Source: Basidiobolus meristosporus CBS 931.73
Lineage: Eukaryota; Basidiobolomycota; Basidiobolomycetes; Basidiobolales; Basidiobolaceae
Direction: 5' to 3'
Assembly: GCA_002104905.1 (NCBI GenBank)
Contig: MCFE01000016.1
Location: forward strand, 124,001 to 188,000
Length of the DNA stretch: 64,000 nucleotides
Below are positions 21,181 through 33,850 of the stretch, in pieces. The notes under the pieces were generated by a model. The model searched no databases. It worked only from the letters and a program-made list of their open reading frames with translations, and was not told the origin of the DNA. The position numbers and the translations under genes are program-made. Position 1 is the first letter of the stretch, and each line of letters opens with the position of its first letter.

Positions 21181-22200
21181 ATTGATTGGATATAGCTCAA
21201 CTGGTAGTGCCTCCAGCTCTTGAGAAAACAGCTGTTGCCTTCTTGGTACTCCTTCTTATCTATTATGGGATTTGGCCTGTTCTGGGCTCATGGTGCCAAT
21301 TAGTGAGTAGTGCAACATTTTTTCAACGCTGCACTATTCCTGGCATTGTTAGACTGTTTCCCCTTTACCTTTATCCCTGCCAGGTCTTTGGCTACAACAT
21401 TGACTGTGCACCTCTTATAGTAGACTTCCTTAATATCTGCTGCACAACTGCATCTGTGTCTGTATGCCTGGCCCTTACCCTCACTCTTCTGGCTACCCAA
21501 AGTTACTTTACCACTTGTTTTGAGCTTTACACCCTGGCTGTGAAGTGCTCCTGAGGATGCTGCTGGTCCTTTTTGATCTAAAACAGGTTCAGCCAAAAGT
21601 TGTTCCAAGATAATTAAGCTAAGATCAACTACTTAAGATGTTAGCAAAGTTTTTTAAAAAGATTTAAGATTGGGGAAAATATGTTTGTATATAATCTTCT
21701 TGGACTGAGTGCTTCTGGGATGGATCTATTTTCTTCCTTCAAAAATGTTGCACTGGTGCATCCATTTCTGCCTATTTGTCTATTGTCACTGCTATTCCAG
21801 CTACCTGAAATTTCTTTGCTGCTTGTTTGGAGCTTTTGGCACTGCTTTTAAGGGGCACTTGATGAAGTTGCTAGTTCTTGGCCATGGCACCATTGCTCTT
21901 CTGCATTTGGTAGTCACTACTATTCTTATGATAATATCTTGGCATATCAATGTGAGCATAAAATCTGTTTGCTCATTTGAGTACAGAATATTGCTCATGG
22001 AACAGGTCCAGCATATTGTGCTTTGTCTTGAGTTCCTGCTGGTTCAAGGTATGCAAGCCTTAATTTGATTGAATGCTTGAATTTGTATAGCATTCTCTAT
22101 TAGCCCACTCTTCATCAATGCACTTGATGGCTCCAAAAACCTACCATGTTCTTTACTTGTCAGGCTCTGGCTCAAAGATCACAGTCAATCCTGTTAATAC

Positions 22201-22721
22201 TGTTATGAATAGACACAAGGCAGGAGGAAAAGCTAGGCATGGCAGGAAAGGACTTAGGTGTGGACCATCAAGGCAAGGCAGGATTCAAGGCAAGGCTGTT
22301 TATTCAAGACCTGTGTTTATCAGACTGAGGAATACTTAAAGGGGGATAGGACTATATATACTTTTTGGCTATACTGATGCCAAGAGATATTAGCTAATGC
22401 TAATGGGGTTGTGGGGTGAGGCACAGCAATGGTGCTGGGGATAATGACATAGATGACATGGCACTGAGACAGGATGGGGAAATGGATTGAGTCACCTGAT
22501 CATATGACTAAGTCATGTGACCTGGTATTTCCATATATGGTACTGGACTGTGAAAAATACAATGGAAAGCTTCCATGGAATGTTCCATTGTGTAACAATG
22601 GTTTGGAATGGTCAGGAACTTTCTGGAAGGTGGTAGAAGGTTCCAGAAGGAATCTCTTAGAAATTGAGCTAGGAAGCTGAAACTTGGCATGGGTGTTCAT
22701 GGTTGTCATGTGATCATGACA
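22201..22721. mobile_element. Solo LTR, third family (521 bp)
   Basis: Starts TGTTATGAATAG and ends GTGATCATGACA. AATAC is duplicated on both sides (22,196-22,200 and 22,722-22,726), a 5-bp target duplication. The insertion interrupts the accessory gene. The element's own coding part is not in this window. Confidence 0.85.
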
Positions 22722-22999
22722 AATACCGCAATAGATATCTCTATGGGCTTTATCTTTGTGCACTGTTATAATGTTTCAAGGACTTTACAGTGCTCCACTG
22801 CTGTTTATTGGGACATAGGTCAACTCTTTGCTGTAACATTGAACTACTTGAGTTCCTTCTTTGTAGCCTAGACACTGCATTTGCAGCTTGAGATACTGAT
22901 TGCTTTAGATATACTATCCACTCATCCTGTTGCTGGACTATTTGCTAATTTATGTGTGCAACTGAATCTAACCTATTAGTTACTGCACCTGATTGCCAC

Positions 23000-23769
23000 T
23001 GTGGTGGTGTAGAGGTACTCCTGGGAGAAACTACACAACTCAAGGTGTGTGAGGTGTCTGATGGGTGCAATAACCTCTGTGTCTAAACTGCTGGTGTCTT
23101 TGTCAATATGTCACTATGGTAAAAGCTCCTGCTTCTCTAGCTTCCTAGGTGCTCCAAGTGTCTCCAAAGGCCTCTGTGTGTCTTGTGCACTACCCTGAAA
23201 GGCTCCTTGATGGCAGGTCTGAGATGTACTGTTGAAGGCAGGTGCAGTGATTGACTGCTAATCAATAAGGTAGAAATGTTACTGATAGAAGGGATCATTT
23301 ATTGATGAGAGATTGCTTTCCCTGAAATACTTTGCCTGATTGCCAAGTGATTACTAATGAGAAGGTTCTAGAAGATTCTAGGCATCAGTGGAGTTCTTGA
23401 TGACATCACTATGAGCTAAAAATATGCCAAGAATGTCCTGCAAGGTTCTAAAAGGCACAGCACATCCTATCAATCAGGTATCAGTAGTCTGAAACCTGTG
23501 CAACATAGAAATACCATATATGGTATTGAAATGGTAGGGATGGTAACACAGACCTAGGTCATGTGTCATGGGTACTGATGCGGGTACTTGCCTTATGTAG
23601 ATACATATACTGATCATAAGGCTGAAAGACTTCTGGTATAACTAATGCTAATAACTAATCAGGGTAAACATCATATGGGGATAATACTGATAAGATAAAG
23701 TATGGATAATTACATCATAATGGCTATATGAATAAACTTGTCTGTGGGAGGTATGTTTACCCTACCACA
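23000..23769 (-). mobile_element. Solo LTR of a gypsy-related family (770 bp)
   Basis: TGTGGTGGTG...CCCTACCACA with CCAC duplicated at 22,996-22,999 and 23,770-23,773. Shares its ends and internal blocks (around TACCATATATGGTA) with the 1,070-bp gypsy LTR, so it is a shorter sister family. A second copy is at 48,539-49,332. Confidence 0.88.
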
Positions 23770-23945
23770 CCACATAAATACAATGGTGTGAACTGATAGC
23801 ATACTTGCTAATACTGGTGGTGTTGATGTTATGGTCATCCCCTGAGGGTATTGAACTTGCTGCATTCTCATCTGCCAAAGCATTGTGGACTGCTAGCAGC
23901 TCTGCAGATATTCTCAATTTCCTAGTTTATTGAGAGCCCAAGGAT

Positions 23946-24135
23946 CCTATTGGGTGATAATGATGCAATCAAATGAGTCATCAGCCACAGCCTACATAAG
24001 GAATTACAATTAGTAAGCAATTGCTCTGGCAAAATGTGCATACAGAGTTGCTTGAGCCTCAATAAAAATCAGTTCAAGTTTCAGTAAATACAATGCTAGC
24101 TAAACTCTCTATTCCTTTAAAACTCTGATATCAGC
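23946..24135 (-). repeat. Fragment of another LTR-like repeat
   Basis: Reverse complement of part of the repeat at 27,884-28,252 (for example the block around TCAAATGAGTCATCAGC). Confidence 0.55.
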
Positions 24136-25400
24136 ACTTGCAACATCTTTAAGTGTATATTATAGCAGAGTCATTTGTGGTTATATCCAATACAAGGCAT
24201 GGTATGGATATACCCAGAATGCTGGGGACCTGAGAATACCTTGGTGCACAGCATTTGTCAGGGAGTTATCCTGAAATTTGTGAAGGATGTAATGCAGTTA
24301 GACTTTAAGGTAGCAAAGAAGCTGAAGAAGGTCATATATACTGTATTTCATGGAACTCAAAGTCATGAGTATGAGTGACATCAAATACCTACAAATAACC
24401 CATTACAAGTCCACTATATTTTCAAACAAAGCTAGTGTAAGATGATAAGGTTTTGTTCACTCTAGTGAGCACAAAAACTCTATATAAGCCTTAGGGGTAG
24501 GTTTGATCAGTGCCAAAGCCAACCCTGATATTATCATTGCAGCATCCCAAGATACCAGATTCAAAAATAGCTCAGGCCACCACAACTATGGGGGTACTAT
24601 AAGTCTGAGCACTTAGGGGTTGCTGACAAATAGGGAGTTTGGCCTTGAATGTATTCACAGGACTTGCACTGATTTATATTAGGGTTACAGCAGCTTCTAA
24701 TATGCAACTAACAGATTAAGTGCTAACCAAGTAGTGCCCAATGTAGGCTGTGGCAGCTGACTCATTTGATTGTACATCATCATCTAATGATATGTTGCAT
24801 TATATAACTGTACTTGTCTGTTAGAATCTGCTGATGCATATACAGATCAACATTACTGACTTGGAAAATAACACTGACACACTGTTATGCTTGACACCGT
24901 ACTGAATAAACTGACTAAATCTAAGCAAATTTAAGCATGGAATCTGTAGATCACAATGATGGCACAAATTGAATTAATGCATATGCTGTCAATATTGGTA
25001 TGTCTAAGAATGTAACAAAAGTCCTCAATAGACCTCATAGAATATTGCAGGTCTGCAATGAATGAAAAATAACAGGCACATACTAAAATTGAACTTGAGG
25101 TTAAGCCAAATACTTTGCTATGAGTTAAGCACATGCAGGTGGAAATATAAGGATAAATAAAACACTGATGCTTCAGCTTAAAATGCAAAGTGGGACTTAA
25201 AGCTATCAAATAATTTCAGGGATGGGACTAGACTGATTTGAAACCTTTGCACTGTTATTAAGGTCTTGCTCAAATAAATTGATACAAGTTGCTGTAGTCT
25301 ACTATAGGTTTTTTATTCTTCAAGTGGATGTCAAAGCTTCAATGGTGTGGCTTCTGAGGGCATGCATAAATGGTAGCCCGATAGGTTGATCAACCAGAAT
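24136..25400. other. Decayed CpG-poor repeat DNA
   Basis: Contains a forward, diverged copy of the 27,884-28,252 LTR-like repeat at about 24,640-24,945. Short frames (24,175-24,378 plus; 24,931-25,209 minus) show no recognisable domain. Confidence 0.45.
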
Positions 25401-25429
25401 GTTGCTGAAATTTTGGACTATTTGATAGT

Positions 25430-26270
25430 TGTCAGCAGCTGAAGTGTACTAGCAACCCTGTACTAGTTCTAGCCATTTTTGGACTCATTTCAAACTCTTA
25501 ACTTGTCACTTTCTTCAGATCAGTGAGTCCATTACTATTCCCCTGCAATCATTTTGAGCTAGCCATTTTACCAAAGGTGATGTATCAGCCCTAAAAATAC
25601 TGCAGCATGCCACATAGTATTACTGCTGAGACATGGCCCTAACTTGGTGTCACAGCTGTATATCAACTACAAGGTAGCAATACTCAGTTTTATTATATAC
25701 ACCTACCACTTAACCTTTAACACCACTTTGGTTAGATCCTTGCATCAAAACACTGCTAAACTTGCAACAAGTTACAAGCATTAGTTGCCTAAGTCTATAG
25801 TAAAGATGGCCTTCACCTGCAGATATCACTACACAAACACTTTCCCTACTAACACAAAGCTGCTAAAATAATGGACTATTTGGCACAATTAAGCAGCTAT
25901 AGATATGTTCTACAACTCTAAGCTGTGCTGATCATTTGCAGGCCTCATCAACAGGCCTACCTTTGCCACTTTCTTCAGATCTGCTAGAGTCAAGTTCAAA
26001 TTAGGACTCTTGCCAAACACATTGCAGTAATCCTGTAGCTGTCACAGAATGCTCCTGAACATTGAGCTACACCCCTCACTTAGTGTCACCAGTGTATCAC
26101 CTCTATAATGGTATAAATACTCCGCTTCTTTGTGAATATACAACTGTTGAATTGTTATGACTCTTAATCATTGAATTCCTTATATCTCAAACACCTCTTG
26201 AAACGCAGCAGGTTATGAGCCTCAATTGCTTTAGTCTATTGTAAGGATAACTTTGACTAGCTAATAGAAC
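25430..26270. repeat. Two diverged direct repeats (~400 bp each)
   Basis: Units at about 25,430-25,830 and 25,900-26,270 share, in the same order, a CACTTTCTTCAGATC block, a TTNGTGTCAC..GTATATCA-like block, an ATACTC block and a final CAATTGCTTTAGTCTAT-like block. Probably old LTR or repeat copies in tandem. No coding potential seen. Confidence 0.5.
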
Positions 26271-26446
26271 ACCACAAGCTTGTACCTTATAGAGGAGAGA
26301 CTTGTTAGGAAGAACTTTTGACCTGACAAATCAATATGCAGATCCATCTTGCAAAAAGGAAGCTTTAAAACATACCAATAGGAGAAGAACTTGAACCCAA
26401 AGGAGCAGCAGAAAAAGCTGAGAAGTTTTAAGTGAAGGGGGGAATA

Positions 26447-27178
26447 GACTTGTTCCGTTGGATAGTGCCACATTGAGCCATGAGTGCCAAATGATGCCAT
26501 AGTGTGCCAGAGGGGCCAAATGAGCCTCTATCTGGCCACAGAGTGTGAAACATAGCTCCGCATCTTCATGCAAAGCAGCCCCTGTGTTTCACCCATTGTG
26601 TTGGAGAAAATCCATTTTTTGACCTTTTTTTTTGGATCAATGTTGTGCAGGATGTGCTAAAGCACAAGCAGATTGAAGATATGCATCTGGTACTCAATAC
26701 CCATGGCACTCTGAATCTAGCTCCTGTAGCTTGTATCATGTCACAAAAATGAATGGCACTATCTTGGTCCACTGGTACTATCTGACACTATAAGTGCTTT
26801 TTATAGATCTTACTTTAGGGCTAATATTTAAATATAGTGCCAGATAGTACCAGTGGACCAAGATAGTGCCATTCCTTTTTGTGACATAATGCAAGCTACA
26901 GGAGCTAGATTCAGAGTGCCATGGGTATTGAGTACCAGATGCATATCTTCACTTCTCCTGTGCTCTTACACATCCTCATCTACATTGATCCACAAAAAAA
27001 GGTCAAAAAATGGATTTTCTTCTGTGCAATGGGTGAAACACAGGGGCTGCTTTGCATGAAAATGCGGAGCTACATTTCACACTCTGTGGCCAAGTATAGG
27101 CTCACTTGACCTCTCTGGCACACTATGGCATCATTTGGCACTCATGGCTCAATGTGGCACTATCCAACGGAACAAGTC
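26447..27178. mobile_element. Foldback MITE, 732-bp near-palindrome
   Basis: Flanked by TA (26,445-26,446 and 27,179-27,180). Ends GACTTGTTCCGTTGGATAG and its inverse. The two ~345-bp arms are close inverted copies around a ~40-bp AT-rich centre near 26,792-26,831. GCC/TGCC motifs recur about every 10 bp in the outer arms (26,466 to 26,537). Mirror-image open frames of 68 codons in the arms are by-products of the palindrome. Confidence 0.88.
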
Positions 27179-27180
27179 TA

Positions 27181-27883
27181 ATGCCCTCAAAGCCATATAT
27201 ATCAAGATGCAATATTCCACTATTGAATAAGTTCATGATTCTAATACTGCCAAAGCAACATAGGAGTCCTTAGAGACAGCTTTTAGAGCAAAGTCTGTAT
27301 CAAGCAAGCTTTGTTTAAGAAGAAAGTTCTTCCGCATGAGTATGACATGCAGTCTGACCTTGTGCAGTGTGAATGGATGATTTTTTTATAAAGAACCCAG
27401 AAGGAGTGACCTAGCAGAAATAATCATTCAGAATGCTTCATTCATCTTGGAAAAGCATACAGAAAAGAAGGGAACGCAACAGAACCAAAGATTACCTGGT
27501 TGGTGTAACTACAGTTAGAGCTAGGACACTGCACCAGAAACTGCAAGAAGAAACATGCTGACAAAAAATACAAGCTAAAGGAGGTAAATCACCTAGCTTC
27601 AGAAGAGCAGTTTCTTATTACAGTAAAAGAAAGTGCAAGTAGCCATAGTAATGAATGGTATACTGACTCTCTAGCACCAACATTTTGTTTGCAGAAGCTA
27701 TAATGAATATAATATAAGTATATTGGTGGTACAAAGGAGTGCTTAGGCAATATGAAGACTATTCCTGCAAGAAAGGCTTACCTGGAAGAACACTCTGCAT
27801 GGGAAGCTACCATCAGTGGGTCTGGACAGCTCAGTCTGAGCTACTACTTGGGGGCTTAGAGATAAAAACTGACTGAAACACTC
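27181..27883 (+). pseudogene. Old copia element: gag end and protease, decayed
   Basis: Broken plus-strand frames with a Gag-like Lys-rich part and then NEWYTDSLAPTF near 27,655-27,690. That is the copia protease WYTDSGAS site with Gly changed, so the catalytic triad DSG is lost. Many frameshifts. Confidence 0.55.
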
Positions 27884-28252
27884 TGTTACAAGTCTTGATA
27901 TCAGAGTTTTAGTGGAGTAGGGAGTTGAGTTAGTATTGTATACAGTAAAACTTGAACTGATTTTTATTGCGCTTGCAGCAGCTGCTAATATATAATTTGC
28001 CAGATCAATTGGGGACTAATTGGATTTCCTAATGTAGGTTGCAGCTGATGACTCATTTGATTGCTTTGCCATCACCCAATGAGATCCTACTTAATGACTG
28101 TATTTATGTCTGATAAGGATCTGCTGATTCATTTGCTAACTAATACTACTGGTTTGATAGATAACACTGATATACTGATAGGCTAAATATATAACTAATT
28201 GATTTGACAAAAAAATGTTCTAACTAAAACATTCAAGCAGTAGATCAAAACA
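27884..28252 (+). repeat. LTR-like repeat inside the old copia element
   Basis: About 369 bp, TGTTACAAGTC...GATCAAAACA. Related copies: 33,520-33,850, 24,640-24,945 and (inverted) 23,946-24,135. It lies between copia protease and GAG-pre-integrase sequence. No clean target duplication seen. Confidence 0.6.
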
Positions 28253-30720
28253 GCTCTATGTGCTTGTACAGCTAAAAACCCATGCTCAGCAAGTGATCAA
28301 CAACCAGGGACTGAGGCTTGTTCTTACTAAGCTCAGCTGCGCAATTATGTGTGAGAAAAGAAAAGAAACTGGCTTTGGGAATCAGAGTTCACAATATTTG
28401 CAAGTTAAGAATTAAGATAGCTGTATTTGGGTATGCTAACACTGTTAAAAGTGCCTGAGAGACATTGTAAAGGAGGCTAGGACATATTGGTTAGTAAAAA
28501 GGAGCCAACAAGTGTAAAACCAACATGTTCTTGGCCGCCATTACTTTACTCTAATCAAATCTAGTGTTTGCAAGGGATGTTGACTTGGCAAACAAGCTAG
28601 AGAGCATTTCAGAAGCTCAGGAGGCATAATACTATCAAAATACTAGCTACTATGTGCTCACACATTTGTGAGCCTATGAGGATGTTATTCCTTAGAACCA
28701 AGAGGTATCTCATGAGGTTAATTGATCACAAGACAAGATATGTATGAATGTACTTTCCACAGACAAAGGTTGAGGCTCTGCAAATATTTAAGCACTTTAA
28801 GTACAAGGCACAAACCCAAACTGGGGAGGATTAATGGCTTTGAGGTAATAATGCAGCAGAGTACTGCTCTAAATGGTGTGCAAAGTGCTATGCAACTACC
28901 AGTACACTTCAGCAGACCACTGTTCCACACACTCAACAGCAAAATGAAGTAGCACAATGTGCAAGTAGGAGAATAGTGGGGTTGGGAAGATTTGTGCTAC
29001 CAGAAAAGGGAACAAACTATAAATGCTTAGCTGAATCTGCTACTACAAAAGTATACTTCAGAAAAAGTTACCAACAATAACATGACATGACATGACTCCA
29101 TTATCACTGAAGCATACACAAGTAAAAAACCAGGCCCTTAGCACTTCATAATCCTTGGCAGTGAATGTTGCCAGCAAATTCTGAACAAAATATGCTCAAA
29201 GTTAAAATCAATGAGGAGAAATGGGATCTTTGTTGGGTGTTGTGAAGATATGGGCAGGTATCAAGTGCTTGATGGCAAAATTGCAAAGCTAATCACCAGC
29301 AGGGATGTTGTATGTGAGAATACTATAGATCAGAGAGCTACTGGGATCATTGGCCAATGGCCTGATAGTGCAGTCACCACCAATGAGGGAGATACATACT
29401 AAAATAGCCAGATACAAAAGAAGATTCTACAAGTCACAGATTAGATCAGAACATTTCAGTTAGCAGATCTACCAGAATAAGAGGTGCCTCTGGATCTTGG
29501 AGGCAGACATACAGTGAAGATATTGGAGTTTATTTTGTGTTATGTGCCAAACCTCCAAATTTGGGACAAGTAATGCAAAAGGCCAGGTATTGGTATGTGC
29601 GGCAAGTCATTCAGGGGGAGTACCATTTGTGGATCAAGGCAAAATTATTGGCACTCAAGATTCCCCAAATGGGAGAAAATCAATAGAATGCTGATGGGAC
29701 TACAAGATCCAGTTCCAAGAATCTGACTTCATGAAGCATTTGTCACAGTGTCCAAGCTTAACTCCATTAGAACAGTTCAAGCCCTGGTAAATGTATTGAA
29801 TCTAGATCTTCACCCAATGGATATCAAACAGCCTTTCAAGAAGTGAATCTGAAAGAAATATATATATGGAGCAGCCAAAAGTTCTTGCTGATCCAAAAAA
29901 CCTCTATAAGGCATAAGGACTCAATAGTTCTTATGTGGGCTTCTGCAGACACCTAGAGCACTGCATAATTAGACTAACACATATCCAGAGGAGATTGCAT
30001 TGATTAGTGGCACTGCAGAGCAAGGTGTTTTAGTGATCAGCTCAAAAAGATATGCATTTTGTTGGTTCACTATGTGAACCACCTAACAACCATTGCATCT
30101 GATTAACAGACACTTAAGCAGGCAAAATTAGATCTTTTTTGCAAGTTGGGCATGAAAGATGTTGCAAATTGACATACTTTGTTTAAATGAAGGTCAAACT
30201 GGACATATCTACATAGAGCATGTTGCAAAATCAGTCCAAGTATGTCATGGGAATTCTTAGATGCTTCAAAACAAAATACTTCAAGCCTGTGGCAGCCTCT
30301 ACGGACATTATCACAAAAAGAGCAAATCTCAGCCAGTTTGTGGTCAAAGCTGCTCAACTTTAGACCAAAACTTTCCCTATTAATTGATGATTGCAAGAGC
30401 AATTTACTTGATGACTTCTACATGCTTCATGACTACTGTTGCAGTGTTAATATGCAGTAATTAATGCAGATCTTGAATCTGATCAGATTGCAGCAGTTGA
30501 GCAAATTTTTAGATATCATCAAGTCACCATTAATGTGGCACTGGAGTATTCCAGAGCAGCTAATGGGCAGAGACCTGATGGTTATGGAGATTAATAATGG
30601 GATAGGGATCATATTAACACATGCCCCACCACTAGCTATGTATTTCAATATGCTGGTGCTGCTATCACTTGTATCATTCTTGCTATACCATGCACTTGGT
30701 GTCTGCTGAAGCACATTAAA
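28253..30720 (+). pseudogene. Old copia element: integrase and reverse transcriptase, decayed
   Basis: Recognisable order across several frames: RRLGHIG (GAG-pre-integrase) near 28,470; KVEALQIFKHFKYKAQT near 28,770; TTVPHTQQQNEVAQ (the integrase TPQQNG region) near 28,915-28,960; NGIFVGC...YQVLDG..SRDVV at 29,211-29,320; then RT start KLNSIRTVQALVNVL with LHPMDIKQPF near 29,755-29,840 and YMEQPK near 29,865. RT sequence fades out by ~30,700. No frame is long enough to be functional. Confidence 0.7.
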
Positions 30721-31680
30721 CAATTTACAGACATTGTAAACCTTAAAGGGGCCTTACTTCCCCTACATGGACTGTGGCCACATATTAGCATCTGGAGTTG
30801 ACATTGCTTGTTCCAGATCTTGTGGCTTGCCACATTTGGGAAGATATCCCTCTTTGTAAGCATTGGATGGCTGTTGTCAAGATCTATGCAAATATCTTAT
30901 TTTGGTTGATCTCCCAACTAGGCTAATCTGCTCTGATGCCAAACCCTAGTGTTTCCTTTAGTATAAGGCTGTGTTGGCTATGTATTTTCTTTGTTAGTGG
31001 CGATTGCATCATCATGCAGCTGGCAAGTGATTTCAGTGGCTTTTGATTAGAGTTTTTCTCAAATCCAGCATCAATGCTCTTGTTCAGTTCCTGAATAAAA
31101 CCATTATACACCTGATATCCTTTAGTGTTTTAGCAATTACCACAAAAGATCCCTTTGTTACTCTCTGGTGTGTCCTATGAGTGCTGCTTGTCAGGGGTGT
31201 GATGGAAAACATCATTGCCAGATATCCAGGAGTGCTGGAGGTGCAATTTTTTGCCTGTTTATGCTTCAAAGGGTGCAAAGTTGTGTGGTGCCTGTTTCAG
31301 CATCTTTTTTTGTCTGCTTATTTCATCTTGCATTCCCTTGCCAGTGTCCTAACTTTTTATTGTAGCCATAGGAACCAGGTTTTCTTTTACTCTGCTGCAT
31401 TCCCTTCTTGGCTGAATGCTGCTTGGAGCAGATTCCAGCACTATCTTTAAATCTTTTTGCTTGATGAATATGCCTGGGTTCTTCATGAGAGAGTCCCCCT
31501 TTGACAGAATCTGAGGTCACATTGTCCTTGCTGCCCTTCACAGTAAGTATTAGTGGGTTGAATTTGTCTGGTAAGCTGCAAAGTGGACAAAATATCTCCT
31601 CTGTGCTATCTACACCAGCATTGATGCTGTTAAGTTCTTCTGCAAGCGTTTCAATTGTGTCAATGGGTTGTGACATGCCA
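30721..31680 (-). pseudogene. Old copia element on the minus strand: gag to integrase fragment
   Basis: The open piece at 31,323-31,676 has Gag-like LCSLPDKFNPLILTVKG and a Lys-rich end near the zinc-knuckle position. Downstream minus-strand pieces (31,084-31,278 and 30,923-31,111) include QELNKSIDAGFEKNSNQ. The next recognised motifs are missing. It meets the plus-strand copia remains tail to tail near 30,720. Confidence 0.5.
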
Positions 31681-32639
31681 TTCTCTCATTGAAGAACTTT
31701 CTTTTTGAACCAAGCTTGCCTGAAAGAGACTTTACTTTAAAGAGGGCCTTGTTTAAAGTCTTAGGCTAACTTGGTATTAACTATATCATAGTCCCAGTGA
31801 TCGTAATTGTGTATGGTTTTGGCCAAGCCAATTTATAACAATTCAACACACTTAAATAATAGTGTCATAGTGTATATTCTGACTAGGAACACTATTGAAG
31901 CATTAAATTGTGATCTGCTGTGCACACCTAAATTACTCCCTGATTAGTTATTACCTTTGCTACTTGGTAACTGTTAGTCAGTGTACCTGCCTTACTTTAC
32001 AGTGCTATATAGGACCAGTATGCTAGCTATGTAGTTGGGTTTCAGAGAGGCATAACAGCTCTGTACTTTACCACAGAGTGTGAAATGTGTGTAGTATGAA
32101 AAGCAGTCCTTGTTTTTCACCTACTCTCTATAAGATAACTGCTTTCTTAGCTCGTGGTTGAAAATCAATGTTGCAAATGCTGCAATAATGGTTGGATAGA
32201 GTGGATACTCAAGTCTAATACTCCTTGTTCTAATAGACCAAGATATTGCCCTGAGTATCAGTGACATGCTGCAGACCTCTGCAGCAGTATACAGAATGCC
32301 TGATGCTGTGTTCAAAACTCATGAGTACAGCCTTTCCATATCTGGCACATTGATGGTCAAACATGGTTCAAGAATAGGTTTTCTCTAGCACAGGTAGTGA
32401 AGCACAGCAGCCACCATTGAGAAGCTGTAGATCCATGTATACCACTCTAGGTCCAGGTGTATATGTGCTATCCCTTCTCCAAGTACATCAAGGATGTTTT
32501 TAATGCTGCAATATCAGGCATTGCAAGCCTGCAATATACCCAAAGTGGCCCCTTTAACCAATATCCACAGAAAAGATAACATCTTGAAGTGGAATATAGC
32601 CTGCAAGACTGCCTTTCAGGCACTCAATAGTGGAGTTGC
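31681..32639. other. Decayed repeat DNA with a worn MITE remnant
   Basis: Around 32,070-32,260 are blocks from the foldback MITE (CCACAGAGTGTGAAATG, GTTTTTCACC, GACCAAGATATTGCC). Around 31,900-32,020 is a diverged match to 51,390-51,560. No open frame of interest. Confidence 0.45.
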
Positions 32640-33420
32640 TAAGCTGCCATGATGAAAAGAACCAGGCTACAGAAACAAGTTATCCTTTTACCAAAGTACC
32701 TGGCAAACCAAGCCATTCCTAGTGAGGGGAATGAAGATGTCAAGAAGATAATCTATGATGAAGCCAGCACATTGCTAGTTCAGAATGAAATGCTCTACCA
32801 AGTTGCTGATGGAAGCTATATTGCCTATGGCCCTTATGTTGCTTGCTTAGATTTGTCACATTAGCTAAAAAATGGATAATGACATCTTGGAATTGAAGGA
32901 ATCTATAGCTGTGTCAAAACCAGAGCTGGGTGACTCAGAATTAAACAAGATATTGAGAAGTTAGTGAAAACATGCTCAAGGTGCAAATCAACCAAGGACA
33001 GCTATAGGGAATTCCCAAGCACTTTCCCTTAGAGCCTGTACAGCCATTTCAGAAATGGGATATTGGCCTCATTGGAAGACTGCCCACTACCAGAAAAGGC
33101 AACCAGTGATTCCTGGCAGCAATGGATTAAGCCACTAAATAGCCAGCTGTTAAAGCTGTACCAGTGACCAGTGCACATGAAGTTGTAAGTTTAATCTACC
33201 ATGAGATCCTGATGAAGTTCAGATGCCATTTAGAGATCTTCACTAATAACAGAATAATTTTGTGGCCAAGATATTGGATGTTTATCTGGAAATTCAGCAG
33301 ATTAGATACTTGAAGACTTTAGCAAATCACCCTACTCTGTAAATAATAATTTGATCCCCTGGGTGGAATCAGTCCAGTTGATCTGTCAAGATCCCACCAT
33401 CAGGCCTACATAATGCCTGC
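32640..33420 (+). pseudogene. Gypsy integrase fragment
   Basis: An open piece at 32,649-32,864 followed by broken frames. The zinc-binding part is recognisable as HLGIEG...VKTCSRCKSTK near 32,890-33,000, then a core beginning ILASLEDCPLP (canonical DFIGGLP). Stops and lost catalytic residues show a dead remnant. Distinct from the element at 51,866. Confidence 0.6.
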
Positions 33421-33519
33421 CGCTTTGAATTATTTATCCTTCTCTCAGTTTTGTGGAGAGATTGACATAATGTTTTGCTGAATACAGTGCTCCATTGGTT
33501 AATATACTTAACAGTGTTT
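33421..33519. other. Junction DNA between gypsy remnant and LTR-like repeat
   Basis: About 100 bp with nothing recognisable. Confidence 0.4.
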
Positions 33520-33850
33520 TGTTACAAGTCCCAGTAAATGAGTAGTAGAGGAATAGGGTGTTTAGCTAGTATTTTATTTACCAAAACTTGACCTGATCTT
33601 TTTTGAGGCTCCATTAGTTCCTTGAATGCATAGTGTAGGTTGTGGCAAATGATGTATGATTGCATCATCATCACCCAATTGGATCTTACTTAATATTCCT
33701 ACACCTGCCTGATGTGAATCTGCTGATTCATCTGCTGACTAATACTACTGATTTGATAGACAATATAAATATAGTAATAGGCTAAACATAAACTAATTAA
33801 CTTGCCAAAGAACTAATCTAACATGAATATGCAAGCAGTAGATCATAGCA
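33520..33850 (+). repeat. LTR-like repeat, second copy
   Basis: TGTTACAAGTCC...GATCATAGCA, a diverged sister of 27,884-28,252. It separates two gypsy remnants on opposite strands. Confidence 0.6.

Larger units (their letters stand above)
21181..23945 (-). pseudogene. Accessory protein gene, copy with two LTR insertions
   Basis: Accessory-gene remains on the minus strand in three segments: 21,181-22,195, 22,727-22,995 and 23,774-23,945. They are split by solo LTRs at 22,201-22,721 and 23,000-23,769. Removing these and one copy of each duplication aligns the segments with copy B. The coiled-coil region lies near 22,930-23,860. Reading frames are short and shifted. Confidence 0.65.

Noticed and set aside
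26566-27059. Paired 68-codon frames on opposite strands
   Set aside because: They are mirror products of the foldback MITE arms, not genes.
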